Shown here one piece after another: positions 43,913 through 51,956 of a stretch of DNA of 58,184 bases. The DNA is from Fuerstiella sp. (lineage in GTDB: Bacteria; Planctomycetota; Planctomycetia; Planctomycetales; Planctomycetaceae). The DNA lies in NCBI GenBank assembly GCA_022447185.1, contig JAKVAY010000005.1:24090-82273 (forward strand), read 5' to 3'. Position 1 is the stretch's first letter, and every line of letters begins with the position of its first letter. The translations under genes were made by a program, and so were the position numbers. The notes under the pieces are model-generated. The model saw nothing but the letters and a program-made list of their open reading frames with translations, was not told where the DNA came from and did no database searches.

Positions 43913-44854
43913 CTAAAAATACGTCCCTGTTCCTCTGAGGTAAGAAAACCAAAACGGTGGCCGTTTGCACACATATCGAAAAAACAGCCAGAACATCGTA
44001 CGTGGCAGCACTGACAACCAATCAAACACAGCCTCCTTCACTCCGTAGGTCTCGGGCAAGGGACTTGTTTTTCCGGTTGCTCTCTGCAGCAGATCAATCA
44101 TCGATAGAAACGTATAAATGCATAACCAGCGGCAGCAGACGTACTCCCGACAATGAGCGGTTTCGGGACGCATCACATCAAATATTAAAACAACCCTCTC
44201 CTGCTCTGAATAATTAAACGCTCCGTGAGACTGCAGGTCATTGAAGCCAATCACCTGACCCTCCACCCACGAGCGTTTTTGTTCGGCAACCTCCAGTCCG
44301 ACATCAGGCAACCCTCCCGGTACGACAATCGGCAGATGACAACGAACATAACCGTCGCTTTCACCGTTATGTTTTTTCAGTTTGCTGTCCGGTGCCAGTC
44401 GAGAGATAAAACAATTGATGGCACCAATCTCGCGCATCAGTTTCAACGTTTTTGGGTATTCCTGACTACTGGTGAGCCCCCACGCAATGATGTTTCGTGC
44501 GGTCCAGAAGTCACCGGTTGCCAGAAATAAATTGTCGAATGCAACGTCGAATGTGTCCGAATGTCGTTCGATACTGCGACAGATTTCAACACGAAGTTCT
44601 TTGAAAGAACACTCCACTTTATCTGCCCACGGAAGTACTTCGCGATCGTAGTACACTGGAGTCTTCATCCTGGCGATGTAATTCTGAGCGGCGGATTCAG
44701 ATCCTGTTCTTTTTTTTAAGTCATCAAACGAAACAACACAGTGTCTTTTCAAATATGATTCTGTCCACAGATGGTGCATCAGAGATAAAACGCACGCAAA
44801 AAGCAGAGCGCCACAAATAACCTGAATGACGGAGAAGTGGACGAATTCAAACAC
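43913..44854 (-). CDS. Aspartyl/asparaginyl beta-hydroxylase-like (AspH) membrane protein
   Basis: A 313-residue protein with an N-terminal membrane segment (about 5-28) and an AspH domain (about 110-235). The iron ligands can be aligned to H173 in RCHLPIVVP and H210 in GFNDLQSHGAFN; R220 in SEQERVVLIFDV matches the 2-oxoglutarate arginine. AspH enzymes use two histidines without the usual acidic ligand, which agrees with what is seen. Family members hydroxylate proteins or lipids, for example the LpxO-type enzymes that modify lipid A. About 70 C-terminal residues are unlike the family. GTG at 44854 is the start, with a weak AAGAAG upstream. The area looks AT-richer than its surroundings, possibly acquired. 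Confidence 0.78.
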   Translation of the reverse strand: MFEFVHFSVIQVICGALLFACVLSLMHHLWTESYLKRHCVVSFDDLKKRTGSESAAQNYIARMKTPVYYDREVLPWADKVECSFKELRVEICRSIERHSDTFDVAFDNLFLATGDFWTARNIIAWGLTSSQEYPKTLKLMREIGAINCFISRLAPDSKLKKHNGESDGYVRCHLPIVVPGGLPDVGLEVAEQKRSWVEGQVIGFNDLQSHGAFNYSEQERVVLIFDVMRPETAHCREYVCCRWLCIYTFLSMIDLLQRATGKTSPLPETYGVKEAVFDWLSVLPRTMFWLFFRYVCKRPPFWFSYLRGTGTYF

Positions 44855-45481
44855 AACAACAGACTTCTTTTGACTGATTCAAAAGGAATGGAAGCAACAA
44901 TTGCGGCCAACCGCACTCAATGTGCACTGCCAGTCCGGATAGACTAAATGTCCCGAACACAAGTAAACAACGCCCTGTTCCGATGTAAAGATTCATTCAA
45001 AAACGGCTCTGCAAATCCGACAATTTCTGATCTGCAGCCTCGTTTGTGAGGAACCCTTCTTAACCTTCATGTCAGTCGTCTTAACATTTACAGTGCCAAC
45101 GCCTGCATTTTGCATACGGCTGGTGTCGGGCACCCGTCCTTTTCACCAAACAGCCGCTAACCTCTGCTTTGCTCTCCTTAATTTCGATCGACCGCAGTGT
45201 AGTGACCAGCCAGGTCGTCCGAGTGATGTTGTGTTTTGAAAAACAGTCACTGAATCAAGTCTGCAGGGTGCCGTGAACCTGAACGAATGAAATACCAACG
45301 GCAAATCACGGGTAACACAACTGGATTTCATTCATTTTTACAGCAGATGTAATTCGCAGGATGTTGGCCGAGTGGACAGAATTGGGCAGGCTTGCCAGCG
45401 CCACCGTTGTTCCGGCACCACTGTACGTGTAGGTTGTTACTGGGCTGTTTTCGGATTTCTGTCTGCAAAAAGGCGTGTTCC
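44855..45481. other. AT-rich intergenic region
   Basis: These 627 bases between divergent genes contain only very short frames. No recognisable gene, RNA or repeat was seen. The last bases include AAAAAGGCG, the ribosome-binding site of the ABC-like gene. An apparent upstream extension of that gene's frame to 45392 is Cys-rich and looks non-coding. Confidence 0.45.
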
Positions 45482-47323
45482 GTGTCTGAAGCAAATCCGT
45501 TCAGTCGGCTCATATCTGCTCGTCAGCTGTTCCGCCCGACCCTGCTCGGGGCGACAGTCTGTGCCGTTGCGGCGTCAGTCTGTCTCGTAGGTTTCATACT
45601 GTGCGTCGGTGCAATTGCCGCACTGATTCAGGTCGAAATTGCCGGCCAGAGTGAAATCGGCCTGCTGCAAGTACTGCAGTCGGGCACAGTTCCTGAACGA
45701 ATATTACGGCAACTCATCGATTATGTTCCCCTGATGCACACGAGTCTGCCGAGTCTTGCGATAGCCGGACTCGTATTCATGGGACTTCGATGGCTGTTGC
45801 AGGCTGCAGTCTCAAGCCAGGTATCAGCACATGCATCCGCACGTGTTCGCAGGTTGCGGCAACATCTGCATCGACAGTCGCTGCGGCTCAATGCCGGAGA
45901 TCTTCGCGGAGAACGTGTCGATGGGGGTCGACGCCTGTTCCGAGAGACCGCCGATCAGGTTGAAACGTCCGTACATCAGTGGGGTCGGTTGACAATCAGT
46001 GGTGTGTCCGACCTGGTTGCATTACCTCTGACTTGTTGTCTTGTGCACTTTTATGCAGGCATGGAATGCATGATCCCGGTTGTCGCAGGCTGGTTTCTGA
46101 TGATGATGGAGGAAAAACGTCTGTCCAACACATCCGATCTGCTGACCGAACAGGTAAACCGCAGCCTGAATCGCCTCGCGGACGGCCTGGAAAAATCACG
46201 AATCGTTGCGGGCTATGGCATGGAAGCCTTTGAGCACGAGCAGTTCGAAACAAACCTGAATGCCTTCGGTCAGCGCCGTCGACAGGTCAGTCGTGAACTG
46301 CATCGCGGAATCTGGGTAAATCGAGTCATTCTGATATTTGCCGTCGGTGCTCCTGCCTGGATTCTGTTACAGCATCTGCAGACGAATGATCAAATCGGCC
46401 TGGCAGGCATTACGATCATCGGAATAATCCTCGTGCTGCTGTATCAAACGCTGCGTGCGTTGCAGCGTTCTCATGATTACGAACTCCAGGGCAGTGTCGC
46501 AGCCGAAGAAATAGATGAGTACATTCGGTCTGTACCGGACGTGAGTCAGATCCCACGCGCACGGTTCCACGAGCCAATGTCACGCAGCCTGCAGTTCGAT
46601 CAAATCTGCGTTGACACACCTGACCACCCGAACCTCCTCAATCAGCTGGACCTGAAAATCGAAGCTGGCCAGCGTGTCGCTTTGATTTCTTTGCGGCATG
46701 AAGAAACCAGCGGTCTCGTCAGTCTGGTTCCCCGGTTGAATGATCCTCAAAGCGGACAGGTGCTTCTTGACGGCAGAAACATCCGACACGCAACGCTTGA
46801 ATCGCTGAGAGCCGAGTCGATGATCGTGTCCGGAACGAACAATCTGTTTAACGCCACGGTACTGGAAAATATCACATGCGGACAGGTTGATATTTCGAGG
46901 CAACAGGCGATGGAAGCCGGTAAAGTCGCTCACACAGAAAAATTCACACGGCAGTTGCCGAACGGCTACGAAACTCAGATTGGTGATTACGGCGTCCCGC
47001 TTGATGCCGGACAGGCATTCCGTCTGGCCATCGCACGTGCGATCGTTCGCAAACCCGCGCTGCTGTTTCTCGAAGAACCTCATGTTTCCCTGGACAGCGA
47101 AACCAAAGCACTTCTCGATGATACCTATGATCGGATCTGTCAGGACCGAACAGTTGTCTTTCTGCCCTTTCGCCTGTCTACCGTCAAGAAATGCGATCGG
47201 GTGGTCCTGCTGAATGATGGACGAGTGGTTGCAGACGGAACGCATGAAGAACTGGTGCTCAACTCTGAGCTTTACCGTCACTGGGAATACGTTCGTTTTA
47301 ATGTATTCCAATCCGGCGAATAG
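45482..47323 (+). CDS. ABC exporter-like protein with degenerate ATPase domain
   Basis: A 613-residue protein with the layout of a half ABC exporter: six membrane segments in the first 320 residues and a nucleotide-binding domain from about 375. All the ATPase motifs are altered. The Walker A region reads ALISLRHEETSGL (400-412), where GxxGxGKS would be expected, and the Lys aligns with T409. The signature LSGGQ reads LDAGQ, Walker B ends LFLEEP instead of LLLDEP, and the H-loop reads LPFRLST instead of IAHRLST. It therefore probably does not hydrolyse ATP. The GTG at 45482 has AAGG nine bases upstream. A DUF455 gene follows after 55 bases. Confidence 0.88.
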   Translation: MSEANPFSRLISARQLFRPTLLGATVCAVAASVCLVGFILCVGAIAALIQVEIAGQSEIGLLQVLQSGTVPERILRQLIDYVPLMHTSLPSLAIAGLVFMGLRWLLQAAVSSQVSAHASARVRRLRQHLHRQSLRLNAGDLRGERVDGGRRLFRETADQVETSVHQWGRLTISGVSDLVALPLTCCLVHFYAGMECMIPVVAGWFLMMMEEKRLSNTSDLLTEQVNRSLNRLADGLEKSRIVAGYGMEAFEHEQFETNLNAFGQRRRQVSRELHRGIWVNRVILIFAVGAPAWILLQHLQTNDQIGLAGITIIGIILVLLYQTLRALQRSHDYELQGSVAAEEIDEYIRSVPDVSQIPRARFHEPMSRSLQFDQICVDTPDHPNLLNQLDLKIEAGQRVALISLRHEETSGLVSLVPRLNDPQSGQVLLDGRNIRHATLESLRAESMIVSGTNNLFNATVLENITCGQVDISRQQAMEAGKVAHTEKFTRQLPNGYETQIGDYGVPLDAGQAFRLAIARAIVRKPALLFLEEPHVSLDSETKALLDDTYDRICQDRTVVFLPFRLSTVKKCDRVVLLNDGRVVADGTHEELVLNSELYRHWEYVRFNVFQSGE

Positions 47324-47378
47324 GTTGTTCCTGATTGTTTTCCGGGATGCATTTTCGTTCGTCAGGAAGGGGCTACCC

Positions 47379-48176
47379 GTGGAACTCAGTGACTTTGCAA
47401 GGTGCGTCCTGTTATCCAAACAACTCGACAGGAAACTCGCTCCTCCCGCTGAACCAATGTCTGACGGAATACCGCATGAGGCGGAACGACTCATGCGGCC
47501 AGCACGTACTGCGCAACTGCAGTTTGCAGCGCAGCGAACGGCTCCCAAGATGCCGAAGGCTGCTTCCCTGAAGGATCCCAGCAAGCGCGCGATTGCACAT
47601 CACATTATGGCTAACCACGAGTTGCAGGCGCTGGAGATCATGGCAATGGTGATTCTTGCATTCCCTCAGGCACCAGCCGGGTTTCGGCAGGGCGTGGGCG
47701 AAATCATGCTCGATGAGCAACGGCATACGCGACTTCACGTGCAGCGTGCGACAGAACTGGGGATTCGGTTCGGCGAACTGCCTGTGAACGGCTATCTCTG
47801 GACCAAAGCAGTTGAGTATTCGAGTGTACTGGAATATGTCTGCGGTCTTCCCCTGGTATTTGAAGGCGGCAACCTGGACCACACTGCGGAATTCGAGCAG
47901 TACTTTCTGGATGCTGGTGATCTCCGCAGCGCCGGTATTATGCGATCAATTCATCGCGACGAAATCCGTCACGTAGAATTCGGACTGCATTGGCTGCGAA
48001 AGCTCAAGCCAGCCGGAATGGATGACTTCACGGCCTGGGAGCAGAATCTGAAGTGGCCTCTGCGCCCATCGAAAGCACGCGGCAAACTGTTTCTCGATGA
48101 GCCACGCCGTGCAGCCGGCATGACAGAGGAGTTCATCAATCGATTGCGAGAATGGAAGGAAGAGAACGACGATTGA
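47379..48176 (+). CDS. DUF455 ferritin-like protein
   Basis: A 265-residue alpha-helical protein of the DUF455/ferritin-like family. Its carboxylate-histidine pairs can be seen in ANHELQALEIMA, IMLDEQRHTRLH and IHRDEIRHVEFG, the pattern of a di-iron or other di-metal carboxylate site. The function of the family is not established. GTG at 47379 is the start: GGAAGGGG lies seven bases upstream, and the resulting N-terminus VELSDFARCVLLSKQL matches the family. The frame is open back into the ABC-like gene, but that part is its shadow. The gene follows the degenerate ABC protein by 55 bases and is very likely in the same transcript. Confidence 0.85.
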   Translation: MELSDFARCVLLSKQLDRKLAPPAEPMSDGIPHEAERLMRPARTAQLQFAAQRTAPKMPKAASLKDPSKRAIAHHIMANHELQALEIMAMVILAFPQAPAGFRQGVGEIMLDEQRHTRLHVQRATELGIRFGELPVNGYLWTKAVEYSSVLEYVCGLPLVFEGGNLDHTAEFEQYFLDAGDLRSAGIMRSIHRDEIRHVEFGLHWLRKLKPAGMDDFTAWEQNLKWPLRPSKARGKLFLDEPRRAAGMTEEFINRLREWKEENDD

Positions 48177-48243
48177 TCCGGACATCGACCTGGATGAGGA
48201 TTTCGCACGTGGTGTTGCGTTGCTGTGAGCACAAATATGATCG

Positions 48244-48492
48244 TCAGTCGATTAGCAGTTCCGTGATGTTCAGTAAACGGTCTGTCAACAGCAACCTTGA
48301 GTGCGCATCATCACTGCCGGCAGCCGACTCCCGTCCGCCATTGGTTTGCTCACTCCAATCGGAACAACCGGAATTCCTTTGGAAACCCAGTCTGTAATTG
48401 GCCGAACTTGACGATAATGAAAAAGCGAGACAGAAACTCGCAACAACTGCAGTCCGAATACCGTTTCTTAAACGGTTTTTAGTCGCCGTCAT
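48244..48492 (-). CDS. Small exported protein of unknown function (82 residues)
   Basis: The product begins with a basic N-terminus and a hydrophobic core ending in small residues (KNRLRNGIRTAVVASFCLAF then SLSSSSA), a good Sec signal peptide. A mature part of about 50 acidic, Ser/Gly-rich residues follows, with a single cysteine. No family is recognised. The ATG at 48492 has GAGGGGG seven bases upstream, the strongest Shine-Dalgarno site in this part of the window. Both that site and the ATG lie inside the perfect hairpin at 48483-48522, so translation may be regulated by RNA structure. The gene opposes the DUF455 gene and is divergent to the Xer recombinase gene. Confidence 0.55.
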   Translation of the reverse strand: MTATKNRLRNGIRTAVVASFCLAFSLSSSSANYRLGFQRNSGCSDWSEQTNGGRESAAGSDDAHSRLLLTDRLLNITELLID

Positions 48493-48522
48493 CGTTCAAC
48501 CCCCTCTGAACGATGACGGCGA
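48483..48522 (-). promoter_or_regulatory. Perfect 16-bp hairpin enclosing a ribosome-binding site and start codon
   Basis: On the minus strand the sequence is TCGCCGTCATCGTTCA, loop GAGGGGGT, then TGAACGATGACGGCGA. The arms are perfectly complementary. The loop is the Shine-Dalgarno sequence of the small exported gene, and its ATG lies in the 3' arm. In minus-strand RNA the start codon would be paired while the Shine-Dalgarno bases stay in the loop. On the plus strand the same hairpin is followed by TTCTTATT and could instead act as a terminator for transcripts coming from the DUF455 gene. Confidence 0.7.
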
Positions 48523-48590
48523 TTCTTATTGCGCTGCAGACCACTTCTTTCATCTCATTGACACCCGTCAGACCTGCCCTTCTCCGGACC

Positions 48591-49547
48591 ATGGCCCGTC
48601 GAAAAAAACCACCGGCACACAGCCGATTTTCCCGGAAGAGTCTCCAGAATCCCTCCGCATGGCGGTCCGGATTCATTACGTATCTGGAGTCGGAATGTGG
48701 GATGTCACGTAACACAGTGCTGGCCTACCGACGTGACCTCGAAAAATTTTTGAACTGGAATGAGCAGAATCTGCGCAAGTCAGTTCACGAGGTCGACATT
48801 CCCGCAATGACAGCGTTTCTTGATCATCTGACGCATCAGGGACTGGCCGCAACAAGTATTGGCCGCAATCTGGTCGTGGTCCGGATGTTCTTTCGCTACC
48901 TCATGCTGGAAAGCGTGGTCGCCGAAAGCGTGGTCGACTTGATTTCGTCGCCAAAGCTTTGGCAACGGCTTCCCAAAGTCTTGAGTCCTGAAATGGTCGA
49001 AGCACTGTTGATCGCCCCGCAGGGTTCAATCGATCGATATGCCCGTCGTGATCGAGCAATCCTCTCTGTAATGTATGCGACCGGATGTCGTGTGTCAGAA
49101 GTGATAGATCTCAAGTTGTCGGACGTGAACCTGGACGAACACTACGCGCGGTGTACCGGCAAGGGCAATAAACAGCGAATGGTGTCGATGAACCCTGTCG
49201 CAATTGATGCAATCAATAGATATCTGAATCTGGAGCGTCCATTGATGGTGGAGAATACGCTTAATGATGCAGGATATCTGTTCGTTTCACGCAGTGGCAA
49301 ACGGCTCCAGCGAGAAGCTGTGTGGGAACTGATTCGTCGATATGCGGCGCGCACTGGTTGCGGAACAGATGTCAGCCCCCACACACTCCGTCACAGTTTT
49401 GCGACTCACCTTCTGGCACGTGGAGCCGATATCCGCGCTTTGCAGGAAATGCTGGGTCATGCCAGTATTCGGACAACTCAAATTTATACCCAGGTCGATC
49501 ACTCAAGATTAAAAACTGTCCACAGCCAGTGTCACCCACGAGGCTGA
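48591..49547 (+). CDS. Tyrosine recombinase XerC/XerD type
   Basis: A 318-residue tyrosine recombinase. The catalytic residues are all visible: R167 (ATGCRVSEV), K191 (TGKGNKQR), H264 and R267 (HTLRHSFATHLL), H290 (LGHASIRTTQ) and the nucleophile Y299 (IYTQV). A SAM-like core-binding domain precedes them (about 20-105). Length and motifs fit XerC/XerD, which resolve chromosome dimers at dif, rather than a phage integrase. XerC and XerD cannot be told apart here. The ATG at 48591 was preferred: the upstream in-frame ATG at 48513 lies in the hairpin arm and has no ribosome-binding site. Confidence 0.92.
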   Translation: MARRKKPPAHSRFSRKSLQNPSAWRSGFITYLESECGMSRNTVLAYRRDLEKFLNWNEQNLRKSVHEVDIPAMTAFLDHLTHQGLAATSIGRNLVVVRMFFRYLMLESVVAESVVDLISSPKLWQRLPKVLSPEMVEALLIAPQGSIDRYARRDRAILSVMYATGCRVSEVIDLKLSDVNLDEHYARCTGKGNKQRMVSMNPVAIDAINRYLNLERPLMVENTLNDAGYLFVSRSGKRLQREAVWELIRRYAARTGCGTDVSPHTLRHSFATHLLARGADIRALQEMLGHASIRTTQIYTQVDHSRLKTVHSQCHPRG

Positions 49548-49559
49548 AATCCGGATGAG

Positions 49560-50030
49560 TCATACGTGTGGCCGCGTACGTCGTAGTGGCCGGATGGCCG
49601 CGACCAGGGCTGAAATCCAGCCGACAAGCAAAGCGGTGCCTCCAAACGGCACCACAGCACCCCAGGGAATTCCTCCAAAACGCGGACCACCGATGACCAG
49701 CAGGTAAAGTGCGCCCGAGAACAATGTGATTCCGACCGTAAATGACCATGCCGCAACGCTGAGGGCACGGGATTGCCCTTGATGTTTCCACAGACCAACA
49801 GCCATCAGAGCCAGAGCGTGCCACATGTGGTAACGAACTCCGATCTGAAAATCCTGATAATACTTGTAAGATGCGGTCAGCAGCATTCCGGAAACCTGCT
49901 TTGGATCCATCCCAATGTATTTGCGTTCAAGGTAACCAGTATCCGACAAAAAATGGGCGCCAAAAGCTCCACAAAGGACGGCCAGGAATCCAAACAATGC
50001 GGCCAGAATGAGACAGGTGCGGGAAGACAT
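49560..50030 (-). CDS. DUF423 membrane protein
   Basis: A 156-residue inner-membrane protein with four hydrophobic segments. The start AALFGFLAVLCGAFGAH and the later WSFTVGITLFSGALYLL match the DUF423 family (YwdK/YgdD type), whose function is unknown. AGGA lies six bases before the ATG at 50030, which excludes an upstream ATG-like extension to 50123. It is the last of four minus-strand genes (HAD, lipid kinase, YdcF, DUF423) and is convergent with the Xer recombinase gene, with twelve bases between stops. Confidence 0.87.
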   Translation of the reverse strand: MSSRTCLILAALFGFLAVLCGAFGAHFLSDTGYLERKYIGMDPKQVSGMLLTASYKYYQDFQIGVRYHMWHALALMAVGLWKHQGQSRALSVAAWSFTVGITLFSGALYLLVIGGPRFGGIPWGAVVPFGGTALLVGWISALVAAIRPLRRTRPHV

Positions 50031-50109
50031 AGAAAATCCTGAGTGGAACCAGGACAACACGGGAACAAACAGAACTTTTACGTGTCGCATCACCCCATGC
50101 AACTCAAGC

Positions 50110-50997
50110 TCAGCGTCCCACAAGCATTCCCATATATTCCTTGAGCATCTTTCCTGCCTTCCAGACAGCCTCGTCCTGCGGAATACAGCTCAGAATCATT
50201 GCTCCGGTCGTACGTCTTGATCTAGGACTCGTGAGAAAATCGGCCGGCAATGGATCAAGCTCCATGTTGTTACGTTTCGCCAGCACGAGAGCTCGCTGAA
50301 GATGCCAGGCGGACGTAATGAGTCCGATTCGCTTGTTGCTGCCTCCGAATGACTGGCCTAACAGATGCATTTCCTCTGAGGTTGTCCGACCTTCCAGCAA
50401 TCCAATCGCCGATTCCGGGACGGCTAATGACTTTAAAATCATCATTGACTGTCGAGCCGGATTCGTGTCATTCGGATTCAGCTCCTCGATCCGCCGACCG
50501 CTACAGATGATGCGTCTGGTGAGTCCGGCATGAAACATTTCCGCCGTCAGCAAGATTCTGTCTCCGGCAGTATTTCCCTGGAATCTTCGATTGGGACCGA
50601 TGTTGGTGCCACCTCCCAGCACCACAATGACATCAAATGCATCGGACTCGAGTGGTTGGATTTGACGAAAGGGGCCCTCCAGGCTGCGCCCCAGTGTCTC
50701 CGCAACCATACCGTTTCCCAGTAACGAAAGTGCGATCCACGGAATACCGGCTGCCAGAATCAGGTCACGGCGTCCGGCTCGGCGCGCTGCAAGCAGAGAA
50801 ACCAGCAGCAACAGCCAGATCATCCCTGTCGGCATGACCAGCCTTGTTGCAAGTTTTTCCGCGACGACACGACCGAGTGATCCCCAGGTTCCGGCAACCA
50901 GCATGAGAGTGGCGACAGCAACTCGCAGCATAAGGTCGAGCAACCGAATGTCATTTTGTGGTGCGGCCGCACCGGGAGAATGTGAAGTTCTTGACAC
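50110..50997 (-). CDS. YdcF/ElyC family DUF218 membrane protein
   Basis: A 295-residue protein with three membrane segments in the first 100 residues and a DUF218 domain after (about 121-290). Motifs include VIVVLGGGTNIG, RIICSGRR, TSEEMHLLG and ITSAWHLQRALVLAKR. ElyC, a member of this family, takes part in envelope and undecaprenyl-lipid metabolism in E. coli; the exact role of others is not known. GTG at 50997 is the likely start but without a clear ribosome-binding site. It begins 17 bases after the lipid kinase stop, in the same transcript. Confidence 0.85.
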   Translation of the reverse strand: MSRTSHSPGAAAPQNDIRLLDLMLRVAVATLMLVAGTWGSLGRVVAEKLATRLVMPTGMIWLLLLVSLLAARRAGRRDLILAAGIPWIALSLLGNGMVAETLGRSLEGPFRQIQPLESDAFDVIVVLGGGTNIGPNRRFQGNTAGDRILLTAEMFHAGLTRRIICSGRRIEELNPNDTNPARQSMMILKSLAVPESAIGLLEGRTTSEEMHLLGQSFGGSNKRIGLITSAWHLQRALVLAKRNNMELDPLPADFLTSPRSRRTTGAMILSCIPQDEAVWKAGKMLKEYMGMLVGR

Positions 50998-51014
50998 AGA
51001 CAGGAATACGTCGG

Positions 51015-51956
51015 TTATACGCGATGAGCGAGCAGTTGCATTGAAGACTCTTTGATTCGGATATCGACCGGCAGCTGACCTCCCATGTCTCCGTCAGCCT
51101 GTAGCGGAATCTCGGATTGGCCCGACCGCACGATACCGGAATCGGTCGTTGCCGAAAGTGAAACATGCTGTGAACGGAATCTTACAAGATGAGGACCGTT
51201 TTGTGTCCGAAAAATGCTGCGGATCGCGTAGATGGCCAGTCGCACCGGAGAAGATTTCTGAAACACGCAAACATCCAGCTGGCCATCCGTCGGGTCAGCA
51301 TCAGAATTTAATTTCAAATGGAACCCGTATTCCCGGAAATTACTGACAATGACGTGTGTCCCGCAAACTGTCTTTCCAGTGTTCACATCCGTTACATTAA
51401 TCTTTGGAAACCCATAGCTCAGAAAAGTCTGCAGAATCGGTCGCAGATACGTCCAGCGTCGTATATTGCCCAACCGTTCTGCATTCAGCCGATGGACGAC
51501 CTGGGCATCGATTCCCGCGCTGGCCATCAGCAGAAAACAACTGCTGCCAAATTGTGCCGTATCAAAGACACGCACATATCCGTCTTTGATCACATCTGCA
51601 ACAACAGCCCCATTGCAGGGCATATTCAGATGGCGAGCAACCAGGTTTTCAGTGCCCATCGGCAAAGTGGCAATCGCACGTCCCGGATGACGGTTGACCA
51701 GACTCGACAAAGTTCCATCCCCGCCTGCAGCAACCAAGCAGCGGATTCGGTGTGTGACATGATCTCGACCAACGAAGGCATCCAGCTGATTACGATCGGA
51801 AAACATACGAACTTTGAACCGACGATGCCTGAGTTCGCGAATCAGATCCAGCAGCACCCGGTTGCGTCTGCCGGAACCTGAGGTGGAGTTCCGCTGGATG
51901 ACCACCAGGTCGCCGGTCGACCCCACAGACAATGACTCGGTTTGCAAATTCATCAT
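51015..51956 (-). CDS. Diacylglycerol-kinase-like lipid kinase
   Basis: A 313-residue member of the DAGK/YegS lipid-kinase family. AAGGDGTLSSLVN (GGDGT at 78-82) is the ATP-binding loop and LPMGTENLVARHL (about 98-110) the second conserved motif, where relatives usually read P.GT.ND. It would phosphorylate diacylglycerol or a related lipid at the membrane face. Its ATG overlaps the stop of the HAD gene (ATGA), so translation is coupled. It precedes YdcF, which suggests that the cluster serves envelope lipid metabolism. No signal or membrane segment is seen, as is usual in the family. Confidence 0.88.
   Translation of the reverse strand: MMNLQTESLSVGSTGDLVVIQRNSTSGSGRRNRVLLDLIRELRHRRFKVRMFSDRNQLDAFVGRDHVTHRIRCLVAAGGDGTLSSLVNRHPGRAIATLPMGTENLVARHLNMPCNGAVVADVIKDGYVRVFDTAQFGSSCFLLMASAGIDAQVVHRLNAERLGNIRRWTYLRPILQTFLSYGFPKINVTDVNTGKTVCGTHVIVSNFREYGFHLKLNSDADPTDGQLDVCVFQKSSPVRLAIYAIRSIFRTQNGPHLVRFRSQHVSLSATTDSGIVRSGQSEIPLQADGDMGGQLPVDIRIKESSMQLLAHRV

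Noticed and set aside
43660..44025. Cys-rich minus-strand frame beside the AspH gene
   Set aside because: Overlaps the end of the AspH gene in another frame and has no recognisable motif.
45392..45481. Upstream extension of the ABC-like protein
   Set aside because: Cys/Arg-rich stretch unlike any exporter N-terminus; the GTG at 45482 has a proper ribosome-binding site.
48513..48590. Earlier ATG for the Xer recombinase
   Set aside because: It lies in the right arm of the hairpin, has no ribosome-binding site and adds residues unlike the family.
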